From Candidatus Moraniibacteriota bacterium (lineage in GTDB: Bacteria; Patescibacteriota; Minisyncoccia; Moranbacterales; UBA9337), in assembly GCA_003507475.1 (NCBI GenBank), contig DNVQ01000012.1, positions 39,064 to 49,574 on the forward strand: DNA of 10,511 bases. The letters run 5' to 3'. Numbering within the stretch: position 1 is the first letter of the stretch; each line of letters starts with the position of its first letter. Below, piece after piece: positions 1 to 4,651 of the stretch. Below the pieces are notes generated by a model that was given only the letters and a program-made list of their open reading frames with translations, had not been told where the DNA came from and ran no database searches. Position numbers and translations under genes: made by a program.

Positions 1-67
1 ATTAGCCAAGCGGTAAGGCAACGGGTTTTGATCCCGTCATGCGGGGGTTCGAATCCCTCATCCCCAA
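1..67 (+). tRNA. tRNA-Gln (anticodon TTG), 5' end cut by window edge
   Basis: Decodes CAA/CAG glutamine codons. The window begins at tRNA base 6, so five acceptor-stem bases are missing. The D arm (GCC...GGC), the anticodon stem ACGGG/CCCGT around the loop TTTTGAT with TTG at 34-36, and the T arm GGGGG-TTCGAAT-CCCTC are all visible. The acceptor 3' strand ATCCCCA (60-66) is followed by discriminator A67. No CCA is encoded, so the tail must be added by nucleotidyltransferase. No terminator separates it from the GIY-YIG gene 31 bases on, so the two are probably cotranscribed. Confidence 0.95.
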
Positions 68-98
68 CTTTGCATGCAAATCTTTAAAAAATAAAAGT

Positions 99-383
99 AT
101 GACTTTCTTTGTTTATATATTAGAAAGCTCAAAAGATAAAAAATTTTATATTGGCCAAACTAATAATCTTGAAAATAGAATAAACAGGCACAATTCTGGC
201 CAAGTTTCTTCCACAAAAAACAGAAGGCCTTTAAAAATTATTTATAGTGAAAAATTCTCTACTCGCAAAGAATCTATGAATAGGGAAAAATATTTAAAAT
301 CATTAAAAAATTCTCGATATATCTTAAATAACATAATAAGTTCCGTTGTTCAAAACAAAGAAAAAGCACGCGACAGAGAATGA
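99..383 (+). CDS. GIY-YIG nuclease superfamily protein, stand-alone small form
   Basis: A 94-aa protein consisting of little more than one GIY-YIG domain (the UvrC N-terminal / homing endonuclease fold). The first strand carries VYIL (residues 5-8, Tyr6 as the GIY tyrosine), then YIG at 17-19, Arg27 and His31 in the helix after it, and Glu63 in an NREKYLKSL segment typical of the family. An in-frame ATG at 39 lies inside the tRNA, so the start at 99 is chosen because it places the first beta strand at residue 3, as is usual. There is no Shine-Dalgarno site. Small proteins of this type are common in bacteria and frequent in CPR genomes; some may act as structure-specific DNA nucleases, but the biological role is mostly unknown. 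Its position directly behind a tRNA, with a copy of the tRNA 3' end beyond its stop, fits a mobile or integration-associated gene. Family assignment is firm, substrate unknown. Confidence 0.88.
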   Translation: MTFFVYILESSKDKKFYIGQTNNLENRINRHNSGQVSSTKNRRPLKIIYSEKFSTRKESMNREKYLKSLKNSRYILNNIISSVVQNKEKARDRE

Positions 384-386
384 GTG

Positions 387-406
387 ATGCGGAAATCCCT
401 CATCCC
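387..406 (+). repeat. Partial copy of the tRNA-Gln 3' end (att-like direct repeat)
   Basis: AATCCCTCATCCC at 394-406 exactly repeats 52-64 in the T arm and acceptor stem of the tRNA. The bases ATGCGG just before it (387-392) also match tRNA 39-44, with a short stretch missing between. It looks like a degraded tRNA 3' fragment starting three bases after the GIY-YIG stop codon. Either an attachment-site remnant or a chance 13-base match is possible; the second shared block favours common origin. Confidence 0.5.
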
Positions 407-419
407 TAAAACCTATGTC

Positions 420-447
420 AAACAGCACTTATAAACTGTTTTATTAA
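420..447 (+). terminator. Weak intrinsic terminator after the GIY-YIG gene
   Basis: AAACAG (420-425) pairs with CTGTTT (436-441) around a ten-base loop and runs into a T-rich tract (TTATTAATTATTT). The stem is short and AT-rich, so efficiency is doubtful, but it sits just before the next promoter. Confidence 0.4.
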
Positions 448-455
448 TTATTTGG

Positions 456-484
456 TTGACAAAAATGTTTTTTAAGTGCATAAT
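456..484 (+). promoter_or_regulatory. Sigma-70-type promoter of the 116-aa secreted protein gene
   Basis: Perfect -35 TTGACA (456-461), 17-base spacer, -10 CATAAT (479-484). Transcription would start near 491, giving an untranslated leader of about 70 bases. The -10 context AAGTGCATAATGCA closely resembles that of the promoter at 1590-1618. Confidence 0.82.
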
Positions 485-506
485 GCATCGTTCTGGTTAA
501 GCAGGC

Positions 507-523
507 GAGTTTTACTAAAACTC
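507..523 (+). other. 5'-leader hairpin
   Basis: GAGTTTT (507-513) and AAAACTC (517-523) form a perfect 7-bp stem with a 3-base loop, about 15 bases into the predicted transcript. It could protect the mRNA 5' end; no regulatory role can be read from it. Confidence 0.4.
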
Positions 524-547
524 ATTAAAGATGAACGTTTTTTAAAA

Positions 548-553
548 AAGGAG
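548..553 (+). promoter_or_regulatory. Strong ribosome binding site
   Basis: AAGGAG seven bases before the ATG at 561. This decides the start and stands out because most genes in the window have no such site. Confidence 0.8.
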
Positions 554-560
554 CCACGCT

Positions 561-911
561 ATGAAGAAGTATTTATTTGCAGTTTTTGCATGTTTATTCC
601 TCTTATCTTCGAATGTTCACGCAGAGGATATCATCCGACCCCCAGAAAAAGTCAAAATTCTCATGGGGAAGTTGCTGACAATCGAAAACACCCACGAGTC
701 CGGCACGTTTTATTGTCGAGTAACTGGAGTTTCCGAATATATCGCCAGCATGGGCAGAGAGGTTACTCTTTCTGTATCCGGCCTGAACATCAACGGCGAA
801 CAGATCGGCACCGTATCCTATCAAATTGACGCCAATTATTCTTCAAGTGAACAATGGCAAGTAATCGCCAAGGGTCGCGCAATGAAGGTGCGGATTTCAT
901 CGATCGAATAA
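561..911 (+). CDS. Small exported protein of unknown function
   Basis: A 116-aa protein. Residues 1-21 are a classic Sec signal peptide: KK at 2-3, a hydrophobic core (residues 4-17), and a likely signal peptidase I site after VHA. The mature part of about 95 residues has alternating hydrophobic/polar stretches suggesting beta strands (VTLSVSGL, GTVSYQI, KVRISSIE), a single Cys in TFYC, and no recognised motif. The ATG is fixed by AAGGAG seven bases upstream and by the signal peptide beginning there. The gene is a one-gene unit: consensus promoter 77 bases upstream of the start and a terminator 30 bases after the stop. Its GC content and codon choice (many ATC, GGC, GTC codons) differ visibly from the AT-rich neighbours, suggesting recent acquisition. 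It would be exported, but whether released or retained is unknown. I do not recognise a family. Confidence 0.85.
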   Translation: MKKYLFAVFACLFLLSSNVHAEDIIRPPEKVKILMGKLLTIENTHESGTFYCRVTGVSEYIASMGREVTLSVSGLNINGEQIGTVSYQIDANYSSSEQWQVIAKGRAMKVRISSIE

Positions 912-941
912 TATCATTGCATTGAACAAACTCGCTCAACC

Positions 942-980
942 GCCACCCTGCCAATACATTTGGTATGGGTGGCTTTTTTT
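942..980 (+). terminator. Intrinsic terminator of the first cassette
   Basis: GCCACCC (942-948) pairs with GGGTGGC (967-973), the stem continues as TGCC/GGTA with a bulged T, and seven Ts follow (974-980). It is near-identical in design and sequence to the terminator at 1350-1386. Confidence 0.9.
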
Positions 981-1029
981 ATGCAAAAATAATAATGGTC
1001 CGTATTTCTAATTTACGAAACGAATATTA

Positions 1030-1059
1030 TTGACACATCCATAAAATTAATACTATATT
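1030..1059 (+). promoter_or_regulatory. Promoter of the 54-aa protein gene
   Basis: Perfect -35 TTGACA (1030-1035) and -10 TATATT (1054-1059) with an 18-base spacer. A second -10-like TATACT lies at 1059-1064 but is too far from the -35. The leader to the ATG at 1155 is about 90 bases. Confidence 0.7.
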
Positions 1060-1081
1060 ATACTAAGATTTAACAAGTGTG

Positions 1082-1116
1082 ATATTTTTTAACCCGTCGC
1101 TAAAATATGTGGCGAT
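1082..1116 (+). other. Leader fold, possible H-type pseudoknot
   Basis: ATATTTT (1082-1088) can pair with AAAATAT (1102-1108). Inside its loop GTCGC (1096-1100) can pair with GCGAT (1112-1116) beyond it. Together they form a pseudoknot topology, or else two competing hairpins. The loop crossing the first stem is only three bases, which is tight, so competing hairpins may be more realistic. Confidence 0.25.
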
Positions 1117-1143
1117 AGAAGCAAGTCCTATCTATAACCAGAA

Positions 1144-1149
1144 AAGGAG
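1144..1149 (+). promoter_or_regulatory. Strong ribosome binding site
   Basis: AAGGAG five bases before the ATG at 1155. With its surroundings it resembles the site of the first cassette, and it supports a short ORF that length filters would miss. Confidence 0.75.
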
Positions 1150-1154
1150 CAGCT

Positions 1155-1319
1155 ATGAAAGTATCAGAACAATCCCCTAAAGAGCTCAAAGAAATGCAAG
1201 AAGCCGCAAAACGGCAACATGATGGTGCTGGCATCGATCAACCGCTTGAAGCAATTGATCATTGTCTTGATTGCCGAGATTACGAAGAATGCACCCATCC
1301 GGACAAAACTATCCGATAA
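1155..1319 (+). CDS. 54-aa protein of unknown function with Cys/His cluster
   Basis: A 54-aa reading frame with every sign of being expressed: promoter at 1030-1059, AAGGAG five bases before the ATG, TAA stop, and a terminator 30 bases on. The N-terminal half (residues 4-31) is charged and probably helical (KELKEMQEAAKRQHD). The C-terminal half carries HCLDC at 36-40 followed by EEC at 44-46 and TH at 47-48, a C-x2-C-x5-C-x-H pattern that could bind a metal ion; this is inferred from spacing only. There is no signal peptide or membrane segment, so it is presumably cytosolic. As in the first cassette, GC content and codon use are higher than in the AT-rich neighbours. No known family recognised. 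Confidence 0.7.
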   Translation: MKVSEQSPKELKEMQEAAKRQHDGAGIDQPLEAIDHCLDCRDYEECTHPDKTIR

Positions 1320-1349
1320 AAGTCTCGTGAGCGTTTCTGCTAGCCCACC

Positions 1350-1386
1350 CCACCCTGCCGATAATTTGGTACGGGTGGTGTTTTTT
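1350..1386 (+). terminator. Intrinsic terminator of the second cassette
   Basis: CCACCC (1350-1355) pairs with GGGTGG (1373-1378), with an inner TGCC/GGTA extension and six Ts at 1381-1386. It shares CCACCCTGCC, ATTTGGTA and GGGTGG in the same order with the terminator at 942-980. Confidence 0.85.
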
Positions 1387-1589
1387 ATACAAAAAAAACT
1401 ATCCCAAATACTGTTACTAAACATTCAAATCAGACCATGCCCCACAAATTATGAAATTTAAATCGATTCAGTTGTGATTTCATTTTGCACTAAAATTAAT
1501 AAAAAAATAAACAATCGCTATGGATACATAAAAGAATTTAACAATATTATGCCATATTTTGTGAAATAATTTTAAAAAATATATTTATA
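1387..1589. other. AT-rich intergenic stretch with one inverted repeat
   Basis: No gene is supported here. The only structure seen is ATGAAAT (1451-1457) facing ATTTCAT (1477-1483), a 7-bp inverted repeat enclosing AATCGATT. It could be an operator or a chance AT-rich match. Confidence 0.3.
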
Positions 1590-1618
1590 TTGACTTATTT
1601 AAAATAAAAGCGTATAAT
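1590..1618 (+). promoter_or_regulatory. Consensus sigma-70-type promoter of the 125-aa protein gene
   Basis: TTGACT (1590-1595), 17-base spacer, TATAAT (1613-1618). The -10 context AAGCGTATAATGCA repeats that of the promoter at 456-484 with two differences in 14 bases. The predicted leader is short, about 25 bases. Confidence 0.82.
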
Positions 1619-1647
1619 GCACAGTATAACAATTAAAATAAAAATGT

Positions 1648-2025
1648 ATGGAAGAAACAGACTTTAATTTTGAACTATTCGAAGGAAGGGGCGGAAAGTA
1701 TAATGTTGCCATTAGCATATCTAAACCTGGAATACTTTCTTTCAGCTCTGGAATGCACCACAGTTATCAATTATCCCAATACAAGGGTATAAATTTGTTT
1801 TTTGATAGATTAAAAAATACTATAGCAATAAAATTTAACACAGAAGAAGTAGAAAATATGTTCACAATGAAACACAGGGCAGATAATAAGGGTAGTTTTG
1901 TGGCATGTAAATCTTTTATAACTGCGTACAAATTAGACGATTATTTCGGTAAAAAATTTAATCCAAAGAATATACAGCATCCCCAATTAGGTGAGCTTAC
2001 CATAATATCATTAGATGAGATTTAA
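1648..2025 (+). CDS. Hypothetical protein, 125 aa
   Basis: An unrecognised soluble protein without signal peptide or membrane segment. Visible features are a run of small and beta-prone residues near 19-36 (VAISISK, ILSFSSG), an aromatic/basic segment LFFDRLKNTIAIKF near 50-63 that looks like a helix followed by a strand, and a mixed C-terminal half (KSFITAYKLDDYF, GELTIISLDEI). It has its own consensus promoter and no Shine-Dalgarno site. A second ATG at 1644, in another frame, would open a seven-codon ORF ending at 1667 that overlaps the start; initiation there would compete with this gene. The ATG at 1648 is preferred because it opens the long frame. Codon use is AT-rich like the resident genes, unlike the two cassettes upstream. 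Real gene very likely; function unknown. Confidence 0.75.
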   Translation: MEETDFNFELFEGRGGKYNVAISISKPGILSFSSGMHHSYQLSQYKGINLFFDRLKNTIAIKFNTEEVENMFTMKHRADNKGSFVACKSFITAYKLDDYFGKKFNPKNIQHPQLGELTIISLDEI

Positions 2026-2048
2026 TAATTTATAAAATTAGAAAACAA

Positions 2049-2076
2049 AAAACCTCCGGCGCCAACCGAAGATTTT
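2049..2076 (+). terminator. Probable terminator of the 125-aa protein gene
   Basis: AAAACCTCCGG (2049-2059) faces CCGAAGATTTT (2066-2076), 11 positions with two mismatches, around a six-base loop. It ends in TTTT and lies 24 bases after the stop codon. It could also act on the minus strand, where TTTTTTG follows. Confidence 0.5.
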
Positions 2077-2078
2077 GC

Positions 2079-2099
2079 TAAAAGCAAATATCGCTTTTA
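2079..2099. other. AT-rich hairpin
   Basis: TAAAAGC (2079-2085) and GCTTTTA (2093-2099) form a perfect 7-bp stem with a 7-base loop directly behind the terminator-like hairpin. It may assist termination or block exonucleases. Confidence 0.35.
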
Positions 2100-2196
2100 T
2101 GTATTAAATTTACCATAAATAAAATTTGATTGCAAGATAAAATAAAAAAAATAATTTTTTAAAAATAAAAAAATGACAAAAAAAATTCCCAACTAA

Positions 2197-2232
2197 AAAA
2201 GACACGAAACTTGTTAATATTTCCGTGTCTTT
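2197..2232. terminator. Hairpin GACACG/CGTGTC, terminator-like mainly on the minus strand
   Basis: AAAGACACGAAA pairs with TTTCCGTGTCTTT with one bulged C. On the plus strand the tail is only TTTCCT, but on the minus strand the stem runs into TTTTTT (plus As at 2195-2200). No minus-strand gene is visible to its right before 3980, so its job is unclear. It separates the 125-aa gene from the Cas2-like gene and may end transcripts from either side. Confidence 0.5.
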
Positions 2233-2246
2233 CCTATAAGCATAAT
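2211..2246 (+). promoter_or_regulatory. Candidate promoter of the Cas2-like gene
   Basis: CATAAT at 2241-2246 lies in AAGCATAATGC, resembling the -10 contexts at 479-484 and 1613-1618. No good -35 sits 17 bases upstream. TTGTTA (2211-2216) with TATAAG (2235-2240) and an 18-base spacer is the alternative reading. Both are weak. Confidence 0.3.
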
Positions 2247-2330
2247 GCTATTGTAACTAATAAAATTATAGCAGGTTCTCTGGATATTAACAATCTTATA
2301 TTAATAAAAATTTAATTTAATCTAAAAACA

Positions 2331-2612
2331 ATGAAAAAAACTTATTTAATTTCCTATGATCTAGGAATGCCAGAAACATCAACAGACTACGCAAAATTAA
2401 TATCGCATATAAAATCATTGGGTACTTGGGCAACTCCGCTAAAGTCTCAATGGTTCGTAGTTTCAGAAAAAACAACTTCAGAAATAAGAACTGAATTACA
2501 AAATTTTATTGACGCTAACGATAAAATTCTTGTGATAGATGTAACTAAAGATGCCTGGGCAACCTGGGGCATAGACAAAGCAGTAACAAGTTGGATGAAA
2601 GATAATATCTAA
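2331..2612 (+). CDS. Stand-alone Cas2/VapD-like ferredoxin-fold protein (SinR-like family)
   Basis: A 93-aa protein resembling, from memory, the stand-alone Cas2-like proteins often annotated as SinR family. It opens with the strand TYLISYDL (residues 4-11), whose Asp10 corresponds to the aspartate that ends strand 1 in Cas2. It continues with the helix DYAKLISHIKSLGTW, the strand SQWFVVS, a second helix (TSEIRTELQNFID, about 49-61) and the strand DKILVIDV at 64-71. The beta-alpha-beta-beta-alpha-beta order is that of Cas2 and VapD. Cas2 is an adaptor for Cas1 in spacer capture, and some relatives are nucleases or toxins. Here neither cas1 nor a CRISPR array is present, so a CRISPR role is not supported. 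There is no Shine-Dalgarno site. The gene is followed, 48 bases on, by a coiled-coil membrane protein gene in the same direction, separated by a strong hairpin. Family likely, activity unknown. Confidence 0.78.
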   Translation: MKKTYLISYDLGMPETSTDYAKLISHIKSLGTWATPLKSQWFVVSEKTTSEIRTELQNFIDANDKILVIDVTKDAWATWGIDKAVTSWMKDNI

Positions 2613-2619
2613 AGAATAT

Positions 2620-2651
2620 GGTGGCAGGATATTTTTTAATATTCTGCCACC
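2620..2651 (+). other. 14-bp hairpin between the Cas2-like and coiled-coil genes
   Basis: GGTGGCAGGATATT (2620-2633) pairs fully with AATATTCTGCCACC (2638-2651), with one G-U and a TTTT loop. It starts 7 bases after one stop codon and ends 9 bases before the next start codon. No T tract follows on the plus strand, so it is not a standard terminator. It could protect or process the mRNA or limit initiation at the second gene. AGAATAT (2613-2619) could also pair with 2639-2645 and compete. Confidence 0.7.
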
Positions 2652-2660
2652 AATAAAAAT

Positions 2661-3827
2661 ATGGAAAATAGTGAAAATTATAAGACTAGCATTAGTTTGC
2701 CACCAGAAGAAACAAAAGAATTAATAAACATTGAATCACCAAATGATAACATCTCAACTTCAGAAAAAGAAAAGATAACCAAAGAGAGAAAAATTTTAAT
2801 TGATCCAGTTCAAAAGGGACGCTTTACAAGGGCAATAAATGATTTCAAGTCTGATTCTGGTAAATTACTAGAAGAAATAAAGGGCACCCATACTAAAATT
2901 CTTGAGTTAAATGCAGAAGGCGAAAATGTTAAACAAAAAATTGATACTGCATTTGCCGATATTGAAGAAAAATTAGAAATAGCAAATAAGAAACATGCGA
3001 AAATATTAGAAATTCATACTGAGATTTTTGAGTCAACAGAAGAAAAGGAATCTATTAAAAATAATATAAAAAAAGCAGAAGAAGAAATTAACAAAGCAGC
3101 TGAAACGGTCAGAGAAAAGAAAAAAAATTTTAATGATTATTATGAAAAAATTTTTGGATCTAAAAATGAAGCGGGCGATGAAATTACTGGTTTAAAACAA
3201 GAAATAGAAAAAAACTCAAATAAGCTCACGGAATTGTATAAGCAAGAGAATGCTAAATTCAAAACTCTTTTTGAAAAAATTGAGGGACTCTTACCTGGAG
3301 CAACTAATGCTGGATTAGCAGTGGCTTTTTCAACACAAAAAGATAAGTATAGAAATCCGAATATTTTTTGGGCATTTATATTTATCGCAACAATGGCAGC
3401 AATGGCATTATTTGGGGTTGACACATTAAAAAGCATAACAAATATTACAACGAAGGAACCACTAAGTCTTTCGTTGGTCATATCACTAATATTAGCAAGG
3501 ACTCCATTTTTTATAGCAGTAATTTGGTTGGGTATTTTTTCTAGTAAACAACAAAGTCAAAACAAAAGACTAGAACAAGAATATGCACACAAGGAAAGTA
3601 TTGCAAAATCGTACGAGGGATTCAAAAGGCAAATTGAAAGCCTCGAAGAAACAGATGAACACAAAGAATTATCTATGAAATTAATGAGAAACATTGTTAA
3701 CTCAGTTGGATATAATCCAAGTTTAACACTTGATAACGAAAGTCATCGCGAAGAACCACCATTGATTGATAAGGCGTTGTCATTTTTTACTAATGGGAAG
3801 AAAAAATTTGAAGCAAACGAGAAATAA
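2661..3827 (+). CDS. Coiled-coil protein with two membrane segments, unknown function
   Basis: A 388-aa protein without signal peptide. Residues 1-50 are polar and probably disordered. About 55-205 is a highly charged, Lys/Glu-rich helical region with heptad-like spacing, a long coiled coil. A conserved-looking turn GLLPGATNAGLAVAF follows near 209-223. Membrane segments are near 235-253 (IFWAFIFIATMAAMALFGV) and 270-294 (LVISLILARTPFFIAVIWLGIF). A second amphipathic stretch, RLEQEYAHKESIAKSYEGFKR, and a tail with NPSLTLD end the protein. From memory, the LLPGAT turn plus RxP...IWL and YAxK...EGFK motifs recur in accessory-region proteins of diverse bacteria without assigned function; this needs a search. 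The coiled coil and C-terminal part would face the cytosol on both sides of a membrane hairpin. It follows the Cas2-like gene and ends at a strong terminator, so the two may form one unit. No Shine-Dalgarno site. Confidence 0.85.
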   Translation: MENSENYKTSISLPPEETKELINIESPNDNISTSEKEKITKERKILIDPVQKGRFTRAINDFKSDSGKLLEEIKGTHTKILELNAEGENVKQKIDTAFADIEEKLEIANKKHAKILEIHTEIFESTEEKESIKNNIKKAEEEINKAAETVREKKKNFNDYYEKIFGSKNEAGDEITGLKQEIEKNSNKLTELYKQENAKFKTLFEKIEGLLPGATNAGLAVAFSTQKDKYRNPNIFWAFIFIATMAAMALFGVDTLKSITNITTKEPLSLSLVISLILARTPFFIAVIWLGIFSSKQQSQNKRLEQEYAHKESIAKSYEGFKRQIESLEETDEHKELSMKLMRNIVNSVGYNPSLTLDNESHREEPPLIDKALSFFTNGKKKFEANEK

Positions 3828-3896
3828 ACTATTTTAAATAGAAAAATTTCTAACCAGATAAATTCCAACTTCGTCCCATAGCATCAACAAAAATTT

Positions 3897-3935
3897 AAAA
3901 AGCCTCTTCCAAATTTTATGGACTAGGCTTTTTTT
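3897..3935. terminator. Bidirectional intrinsic terminator
   Basis: AAAAAGCCT (3897-3905) pairs with AGGCTTTTT around an inner TCCA/TGGA stem. Seven or more Ts follow on the plus strand and TTTTT on the minus strand. It lies between convergent genes ending at 3827 (+) and 3980 (-) and serves both. Confidence 0.85.
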
Positions 3936-3979
3936 GTTCAGATTGTTCCTGTAGGATTTATAATTAATTTAAAATTTTA

Positions 3980-4270
3980 TTAACTCTCCCGTTGGCTAGT
4001 GAAAAATATTTTAATCCCCAAAAGTTTAAACTCCCATTTTATCAGAAAACAAATTAAGATAAGACAGCAAATCCAAAACCCTAATTCGGTAGTCGCAAGG
4101 TTAATGATAAGATTTACCGTTAATTGTCCAAAAATAAGAGGGAGCGTAATTGCAATAAAATTAATGACAGTATTGCAAATAAACAAATAAATATAAGAAG
4201 AAATAAAAGGAGCAGCAACAATATCAATTGGAACAAGAATCGCAAAACCTATGCACTTGATAATATTCAT
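3980..4270 (-). CDS. Small integral membrane protein, 96 aa, unknown function
   Basis: An extremely hydrophobic protein. Likely membrane segments are near residues 5-21, 24-48 and 67-83, with an amphipathic stretch (GQLTVNLIINLATTEL) between, and a basic C-terminus (WEFKLLGIKIFFTSQRES) that would stay in the cytosol. Cysteines lie at 6, 32, 68 and 69. Unlike most resident genes it has a Shine-Dalgarno-like AGGGGA (4276-4281) five bases before the ATG, supporting this start. A TTGACA reads toward it at 4371-4376, but no convincing -10 box is found at the right distance. The reverse frame at 3999-4190 is taken as a shadow. No family recognised; phage or mobile-element membrane proteins can look similar, but nothing specific supports that. 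Confidence 0.65.
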   Translation of the reverse strand: MNIIKCIGFAILVPIDIVAAPFISSYIYLFICNTVINFIAITLPLIFGQLTVNLIINLATTELGFWICCLILICFLIKWEFKLLGIKIFFTSQRES

Positions 4271-4463
4271 AACAATCCCCTTTTCGAATAAATTACAAAT
4301 TAGTACTTCAGTTTTTAATTAACTAGCCCTATTTATTTTGACTCATAACAATGACATATGATTAATTTTCTGTCAATAGAAAAAGGCAACCGTTCACTGA
4401 CCCCAATAACGAAAGATGCCTGTCTTTGCGATGTTTAAATTATCTCTAAAGATGATTCAAAAC

Positions 4464-4504
4464 TCCTGACATGGCCCTGCCTGCCGGCAGGTAGGAATCC
4501 AGGA
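4464..4504. repeat. CPR-type palindromic repeat
   Basis: CCTGCCTGCCGGCAGGTAGG (4476-4495) is a palindrome except for one position (T4492), flanked by a wider TCCTG (4464-4468) / CAGGA (4500-4504) pair. From memory, the CCTGCCTGCCGGCAGGCAGG core is a dispersed intergenic repeat of Patescibacteria genomes. It is the most GC-rich patch in an AT-rich gap. It could form a cruciform or RNA hairpin; its function is unknown. Confidence 0.75.
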
Positions 4505-4544
4505 TTTAATATAAAGATTTATATTTCTTTCTAGACTGCCACGC

Positions 4545-4564
4545 AATTTGAGAGTACTCAAATT
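4545..4564. repeat. 8-bp inverted repeat
   Basis: AATTTGAG (4545-4552) and CTCAAATT (4557-4564) with AGTA between. Perfect dyad symmetry with a four-base centre suits an operator or a small hairpin. It lies about 275 bases upstream of the 96-aa membrane protein start, rather far for an operator of that gene. Confidence 0.4.
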
Positions 4565-4621
4565 ACTCGCAGAGACATGTAAAAAAACATATGCTAAAGA
4601 ATTTTACACCAGCGATCAATC

Positions 4622-4651
4622 AAAAAACAGCCTATTTTTGGCTGTTTTTTT
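4622..4651. terminator. Intrinsic terminator behind the 95-aa protein gene
   Basis: AAAAAACAGCC (4622-4632) and GGCTGTTTTTT (4640-4650) form an 11-bp stem with a 7-base loop. T tracts exist on both strands, so it is bidirectional. On the minus strand it lies 35 bases after the stop of the 95-aa gene. Confidence 0.88.

Noticed and set aside
39..98. N-terminal extension of the GIY-YIG gene from the ATG at 39
   Set aside because: It would translate the tRNA gene itself and precede the first strand of the domain; the ATG at 99 fits the family.
381..383. UGA recoded as an amino acid (as in some CPR groups)
   Set aside because: Readthrough at this TGA gives only a short unrelated tail, and no gene in the window needs an internal UGA codon.
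476..829. 117-aa plus-strand ORF overlapping the exported protein
   Set aside because: It starts inside the -35/-10 region before the expected transcript start, lacks a binding site, and its frame is a shadow of the signal-peptide gene.
1164..1461. Overlapping ORFs of 86 aa (minus) and 80 aa (plus, 1219-1461)
   Set aside because: Both run through the terminator at 1350-1386 and lack start signals; the 54-aa frame has all the signals.
3140..3481. Minus-strand 113-aa ORF within the coiled-coil gene
   Set aside because: Antisense shadow of a clearly coding frame, without start signals of its own.
2331..3827. CRISPR-Cas locus
   Set aside because: Only a Cas2-fold protein is present. No regularly spaced repeats, Cas1 or effector genes are seen in the window.
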